Assembly: GCA_050261495.1 (NCBI GenBank)
Contig: JBLNDI010000027.1
Location: 1-9,950, forward strand
Length of the DNA stretch: 9,950 nt
Source: JBMNKL01 sp050261495
GTDB taxonomy: Bacteria > Bacillota > Clostridia > Acetivibrionales > DTU013
Direction of reading: 5' to 3'
In this document: positions 6,589 to 9,950 of the stretch, in pieces
Numbering within the stretch: position 1 is the stretch's first letter
Layout: each line of letters begins with the position of its first letter
The notes under the pieces: model-generated
Databases searched by the model: none
What the model saw: the letters and a program-made list of their open reading frames with translations, nothing else
Told to the model about the DNA's origin: nothing
Made by a program: the position numbers and the translations under genes

Positions 6589-7266
6589 TCATCCGGCAAG
6601 CAAAACATCCTTCAGCGGTTGAAGCACGAACGATGAAAGCAGGTATAATACCGCCAGCGCAAACACCGTGCCCGAAAATGACATCAAGTAAACCTTCCGG
6701 CGTTTAAACCGTCGTGTCCTTGCGAATATTGTATACGAAACCCTCGTCAGCAAAAACAACAAACCTGCAAAAAATATCAACGCTGCCGCCAGGTAAGGCA
6801 CACGGCCCTCCAGGAGCAGCATGCAAAGCAAAATCCCCGCCCCGTAAACAGGAATTAGTTCAACGGCGCTTTTCAGCACGGGCTTGTCGTTTGGGCCGTA
6901 CGGATTGTAATGCGCCGCGGGCACCAGGAAAAAAGGCACCGCCAGGCCGAAAAACAACCCGGTGTAAAGCCTTCTGGCATTGTTCGTGTCAATCAAGCCC
7001 GCGTAAGAAAGCATTCCATCCAGGATCATCGGCAGCATCAGCAGGCAAAGAAACACCGACATCGCTATCCCCGGCGGTTTCTGGGCTCTAAGCCTCCGAA
7101 GCGCGGCCAGGTAAAGCATCGAGAGAAGGATGCCGGAATAAATCCCCGTATCCCGGGCACATACCGGCAATTTCATCATTTCAGAATATAGCGATCTGGA
7201 AGGAAGCTGGTGGCAGACAAGCGATCCCGCCAGGTTGAAGAAGCTGGAAAAGAAGCCGGTACTCAA
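6589..7266 (-). CDS. DUF2085 family membrane protein
   Basis: A 225-aa integral membrane protein of unknown function. The family signature is present as CHQLPSRS at 18-25 and PVCARDTGIYSG at 34-45; conserved cysteines in this part suggest metal or redox binding, though this is not proven. About six hydrophobic segments follow (near 42-57, 69-88, 102-117, 134-152, 157-178 and 193-214), with a basic loop RRFKRRK at 185-191. The TTG start at 7266 overlaps the stop of the zinc-ribbon gene by four bases (TTGA) and has no clear ribosome binding site, which points to translational coupling. No later start would keep the CHQ motif, so TTG is favoured. Confidence 0.85.
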   Translation of the reverse strand: MSTGFFSSFFNLAGSLVCHQLPSRSLYSEMMKLPVCARDTGIYSGILLSMLYLAALRRLRAQKPPGIAMSVFLCLLMLPMILDGMLSYAGLIDTNNARRLYTGLFFGLAVPFFLVPAAHYNPYGPNDKPVLKSAVELIPVYGAGILLCMLLLEGRVPYLAAALIFFAGLLFLLTRVSYTIFARTRRFKRRKVYLMSFSGTVFALAVLYLLSSFVLQPLKDVLLAG

Positions 7267-7850
7267 GGCAATGTATTAAGCGACTGGGCAGCAATCGCGA
7301 ATATAAAGCACCCGATACACGACAGCATAAACAGGACCACGTTGGAAATAAGCAGCGCAGTGCCGAACGATTTCCTGTCGTTGTCTCCCTCTGAACCCAT
7401 AAATACAACGGCAGTTATTATTCCGGCCAACTGCCCTATACCGGGCAATAATGTAAACAGTACTGTCAGGAATACTTTCATTCCGTTGCTTAACGGGGTT
7501 CTGCCATACCCCGGCTGAGGAGCGTAACGGTATTGGTAACCTTGTTCCGTCCACGGCCCGGTTTCCACCTGTGATCCGTACGCTGCCCCGGTTTTCGCGG
7601 AAGTTGGTTGTCCCTGGCTTATGCTTCCGGGTATTTCCTGTCCGGCCTCCGGGTCTTGCACGGGTTCGTGGGCGCCTTCCCCTTCCGGTCCGGCATATGG
7701 CTGTTTGCCGCTCTCGTTTTCTTCCATGCTTGTTTTTAAACTATCGTCAGCAGCCGTTTCAAGCACGCTTCCGCAATAAGGGCAACGGCCGGCATCGGCC
7801 GGGATGTTCTCCCTGCAAAAGGTGCATTTTTTTTGCATGTAGTTGTACAA
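7263..7850 (-). CDS. Zinc-ribbon protein with two C-terminal membrane helices
   Basis: A 195-aa protein with an N-terminal zinc ribbon (CTFC and CPYC, Cys at 11, 14, 25 and 28 when numbered from ATG 7856). A low-complexity linker rich in Gly, Glu, Pro and Gln follows (about 35-120), then two hydrophobic segments (about 128-153 and 164-190) separated by a charged GSEGDNDRKS loop. This is a common clostridial layout for membrane proteins of unknown role. AGGAGG lies directly against ATG 7856, so TTG 7850, seven bases after it, is the better start; ATG 7838 is also possible. Its stop overlaps the start of the DUF2085 gene, so the two are probably translated together and may act together in the membrane. 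Confidence 0.8.
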   Translation of the reverse strand: MYNYMQKKCTFCRENIPADAGRCPYCGSVLETAADDSLKTSMEENESGKQPYAGPEGEGAHEPVQDPEAGQEIPGSISQGQPTSAKTGAAYGSQVETGPWTEQGYQYRYAPQPGYGRTPLSNGMKVFLTVLFTLLPGIGQLAGIITAVVFMGSEGDNDRKSFGTALLISNVVLFMLSCIGCFIFAIAAQSLNTLP

Positions 7851-7883
7851 AAGCATACCTCCTCAATACTTCCTGTTTACAGA

Positions 7884-7912
7884 TATATAATATTCGCCTA
7901 ACGAGGTGAAAA
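7884..7912 (-). promoter_or_regulatory. Possible promoter for the zinc-ribbon gene
   Basis: On the minus strand TTTTCA (7912-7907) lies 17 bp before TATATA (7889-7884), in the 63-bp gap between the DUF4445 gene and the zinc-ribbon gene. The match is weak. There is no terminator hairpin in the gap, so read-through from the upstream gene is also possible. Confidence 0.25.
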
Positions 7913-7919
7913 TCCTTTT

Positions 7920-9746
7920 CTAGAATAACATATTATTTACATATTTTTCAGTAAAAGAAGCTGATGCCGATAATTCGACATATTTCACCCTTTGCGCGAT
8001 ACTCTCTGCAAGTCTCAACATGTCACGGGATAAAAGCCCTTCGGAAGCTCCTGACCCGGAAGCGTTTCCTATGGCTTCCATCCTGTCTTTCAGCGCGCCC
8101 GGCAGCAACCCGGTTTTTACGGCGCTGTCTATTTTAATGTTGCTGCCGAATCCCCCGGCCAGGTATACTTTTTTTATATCGTCCAGGCTTATGCCCGCTT
8201 CGCCCATCAGGGTCTCAATTCCCGCCGCTATTGCAGCCTTCGCGTTCTGTATCTCCCTGATATCCTCCTGTGTAACTGCTATCGGGCTGTCTTTGCCGGC
8301 TGCAAGCAGGAACGCTCTTTCACCGTCAATCGTAATGAGCCTTTTGCCGATACCGTGTTCGAATTTCCCGGCTTCGTCCCCGCCGGCCATCCTGCCTGTC
8401 TCATCCACGATTCCGGCGTCAAGAAGCCGCGCCGTTACGTCTATTATTCCCGACCCGCATATGCCGATCGGCTTTGCGTTGCCTATGGTCGTAAATTCAA
8501 AACCGGGGCCCGGTCCTACCGAATTAATGGCTCCAATCACGCTGCCCATGCCGTTGCGGATATTGGCGCCCTCGAACGCCGGACCGGCGGCAGTGGAACA
8601 TGCAAGGAGCCATTTCGCGCCTCCCAGCACGATCTCCCCGTTGGTCCCGATATCCACAAGCAGCGATATTTCGTCCTTTTCATACATGCCGCTGGATAAT
8701 ATGGCCGCCACGGTATCGCCGCCCACGTATGCCGAAACGCCCGGGAAAACCACTCCAATTCCGGATTTGTTCATATTAAGTCCAAGTTCTGCCGGAGAAA
8801 AATATGTAAGGGCCGTTGTAACCGGTATAAACGGAGAAACCGCGATATCAGCCGTATCAAGTCCTAAAAGCAAATGCAGCATCGTCGTGTTTCCCGCAAA
8901 AACCGCGGAATATACTGCGCTTGTGCTTATCCCGGCCACAAGTGCAAGTCTTTCCATAAGCTCATTGATGCAGGCCGTAATAAGGCGCTGCAATTCAATT
9001 CCTTTTTCCCTGGCCTCGGATGCATAATTAATCCTGGAGATAACATCGGCTCCATGCTTACGCTGCGGGTTGAGCATTGAGCCGGCCGCGGCCTGCCTGC
9101 CCGTGCCTAAATCATACAAATAAGCCGCTACGGTGGTGGTTCCGATATCGAAAGCCATGCCAAAAAAGCTTCCCGTGCTGTCGCCCGGCTCTACGGCCGC
9201 CAATCTGCCGTCTATACTTACCAGTGTCACTTTATAATTGCTTTCCTTAAGGATACTTGGAAGTTCCTGAAGAAGCGGCAGGTTCTGCAACCGGGCGTTT
9301 CCCTTTTCAAATTCCTGCCCTTGCGAATCAAGCACCCTTTTCAGGTATGAAGCCTGGTTCTCGAGCGATGGCGGTTCCAATTCCACGCAACGCTTCGCTA
9401 TAATTGGTTCAACCTGTATACTGCGCCGTTTGCCGCCGATAACAATCGATGCTTCCGTCTCTGCGGCATCCGGGTATACATCCAGCCGTGAGGAAACCGT
9501 GACCTGGCAGGCCAGCCTGAATCCCTTCCCTATCCTGTCCATGCCCAGCAGCCTTTTTTCGCTATCGGTGACTTCTTCCCGGAACCCTTCCACCTTAACC
9601 GCACATTTTCCGCAAATACCCTTTCCGCCGCAAGGCGTATTCATTGGTATCCCGCTTCTCACCAGGAGTTCCAGCAGGTTTGTTCCCTTTTCGGCAAGCA
9701 TGGTGCGTTTCCCGTTTTTATCGTGTATAAGTACCTCGTATTTCAT
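7920..9746 (-). CDS. [2Fe-2S] ferredoxin/ASKHA-domain corrinoid-activation protein (DUF4445, RACo-like)
   Basis: A 608-aa cytosolic protein. Residues 1-95 form a plant-type [2Fe-2S] ferredoxin domain with Cys 39, 45, 48 and 80 (CGGKGICGKC motif). Residues 196-608 form an ASKHA-type ATPase: phosphate-1 loop DIGTTT at 200-205, GNTTM at 285-289, VGGDT at 341-345, DIGTNGE at 365-371, CSTAAGPAFEGA at 383-394, GICGSGIID at 428-436 and AGGFG at 530-534. Characterised relatives use ATP to pass a low-potential electron to an inactivated Co(II) corrinoid protein and restore Co(I). Family length is about 600-640 aa, so this copy is complete. ATG 9746 follows AGGAGG by five bases. The corrinoid partner is not in the window; the upstream gene, only partly present, is a candidate. 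A C-terminal serine/alanine-rich stretch (about 561-599) shows no known motif. Confidence 0.9.
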   Translation of the reverse strand: MKYEVLIHDKNGKRTMLAEKGTNLLELLVRSGIPMNTPCGGKGICGKCAVKVEGFREEVTDSEKRLLGMDRIGKGFRLACQVTVSSRLDVYPDAAETEASIVIGGKRRSIQVEPIIAKRCVELEPPSLENQASYLKRVLDSQGQEFEKGNARLQNLPLLQELPSILKESNYKVTLVSIDGRLAAVEPGDSTGSFFGMAFDIGTTTVAAYLYDLGTGRQAAAGSMLNPQRKHGADVISRINYASEAREKGIELQRLITACINELMERLALVAGISTSAVYSAVFAGNTTMLHLLLGLDTADIAVSPFIPVTTALTYFSPAELGLNMNKSGIGVVFPGVSAYVGGDTVAAILSSGMYEKDEISLLVDIGTNGEIVLGGAKWLLACSTAAGPAFEGANIRNGMGSVIGAINSVGPGPGFEFTTIGNAKPIGICGSGIIDVTARLLDAGIVDETGRMAGGDEAGKFEHGIGKRLITIDGERAFLLAAGKDSPIAVTQEDIREIQNAKAAIAAGIETLMGEAGISLDDIKKVYLAGGFGSNIKIDSAVKTGLLPGALKDRMEAIGNASGSGASEGLLSRDMLRLAESIAQRVKYVELSASASFTEKYVNNMLF

Positions 9747-9762
9747 TTCCGCCTCCTGTTAT

Positions 9763-9781
9763 CCCGTCCTTTGCGGACGGG
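9763..9781. repeat. GC-rich hairpin in the leader of the DUF4445 gene
   Basis: CCCGTCC (9763-9769) pairs perfectly with GGACGGG (9775-9781) around a 5-base loop. It lies about seven bases before the AGGAGG of the DUF4445 gene. No T-run follows on the minus strand, so a terminator is unlikely; it may affect translation or mRNA stability. Confidence 0.5.
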
Positions 9782-9830
9782 AGTTGTTTGCCGGTTGTTT
9801 AAATATCCCCGGCCAAATACTCTTGAACAA

Positions 9831-9849
9831 GCCGACGCCTTGCGCCGGC
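9831..9849 (-). terminator. Terminator-like hairpin after the partial gene
   Basis: On the minus strand GCCGGCGC (9849-9842) pairs with GCGTCGGC (9838-9831) with one G-T pair and a 3-base loop, four bases past the TAG stop. It is followed by TTGTTC, a poor T-run. This is either a weak intrinsic terminator or an mRNA 3' structure that only partly separates the gene from the DUF4445 gene. Confidence 0.4.
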
Positions 9850-9853
9850 CGGA

Positions 9854-9950
9854 CTATGAAAGCGGCATGTACTGTTCAATACCGGCGTCGCCGAAGGTGC
9901 CCATCTTTTTATACGCCAAAAGGGCGGCGTCAATTATGTGGAATGCCAGC
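9854..9950 (-). CDS. 3' end of unidentified gene (partial)
   Basis: The window edge cuts this gene. The last 31 residues run from LAFHIIDAALLAYKKMGTFG to the end YMPLS and the TAG at 9856-9854. The GC content and codon use fit the neighbouring housekeeping genes. No family motif is visible in so short a tail. Its place just upstream of a corrinoid-activation protein makes a corrinoid-dependent methyltransferase or related protein a reasonable but untested guess. Confidence 0.65.
   Translation of the reverse strand, partial: LAFHIIDAALLAYKKMGTFGDAGIEQYMPLS

Noticed and set aside
8020..9027. A 335-codon open frame on the plus strand
   Set aside because: It lies entirely opposite the DUF4445 gene, whose motifs are unmistakable. 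The composition is the Ser/Pro/Ala-rich type expected of an antisense shadow in GC-rich coding DNA.
1..9950. CRISPR arrays, tRNA or rRNA genes, phage attachment sites
   Set aside because: I saw no regularly spaced repeats, cloverleaf-type sequences, rRNA signatures or integrase gene.

Overview
The window looks like a chromosomal segment of an anaerobic Gram-positive Clostridia-type bacterium. This rests on strong GGAGG ribosome binding sites, several TTG starts, an IS21-family element of clostridial type, a sigma-54 gene, and a ferredoxin/ASKHA protein of the kind that re-activates corrinoid proteins in anaerobes. Every host gene lies on the minus strand, so transcription runs from high to low coordinates. 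The only plus-strand coding trace is a decayed gene remnant.

The right part (about 3760-9950) is compact, moderately GC-rich housekeeping DNA. In transcription order it holds the 3' end of an unidentified gene, a 608-aa [2Fe-2S]/ASKHA (DUF4445, RACo-like) protein, a zinc-ribbon two-helix membrane protein overlapping a DUF2085 membrane protein by 4 nt, 5-formyltetrahydrofolate cyclo-ligase, a CPBP-family membrane protease, and a sigma-54 (rpoN) gene. The corrinoid re-activator and the folate enzyme fit one-carbon metabolism, but they are not shown to be one operon. An intrinsic terminator-like hairpin lies directly before the rpoN ribosome binding site.

The rpoN gene ends just after its helix-turn-helix and lacks the C-terminal RpoN box. 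Its stop codon coincides with a sharp change to AT-rich sequence. Beyond it, about 3084-3759 holds no intact gene, only a plus-strand remnant broken by frameshifts and stops.

The left part (1-3083) is an AT-rich accessory region. A single minus-strand gene of roughly 196 codons, of unknown function, has been split by an IS21-family element at 454-2827. Both ends of the element can be fixed exactly: it starts TG and ends CA, has 40-bp terminal inverted repeats (30/40 identical) and is flanked by 8-bp direct repeats AGCATCAC. Removing the element and one repeat rejoins the two gene halves in frame. The element appears immobile on its own, because its istA carries a frameshifting internal deletion; its istB is intact. 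The host gene also seems to carry an older one-base frameshift just after its start.

Overall the window shows a junction between maintained chromosome and a decaying accessory region. The most notable points are the exactly resolved IS insertion, the damaged istA, the truncated sigma-54 at the junction and the ghost gene beside it. I found no convincing new multi-gene system.
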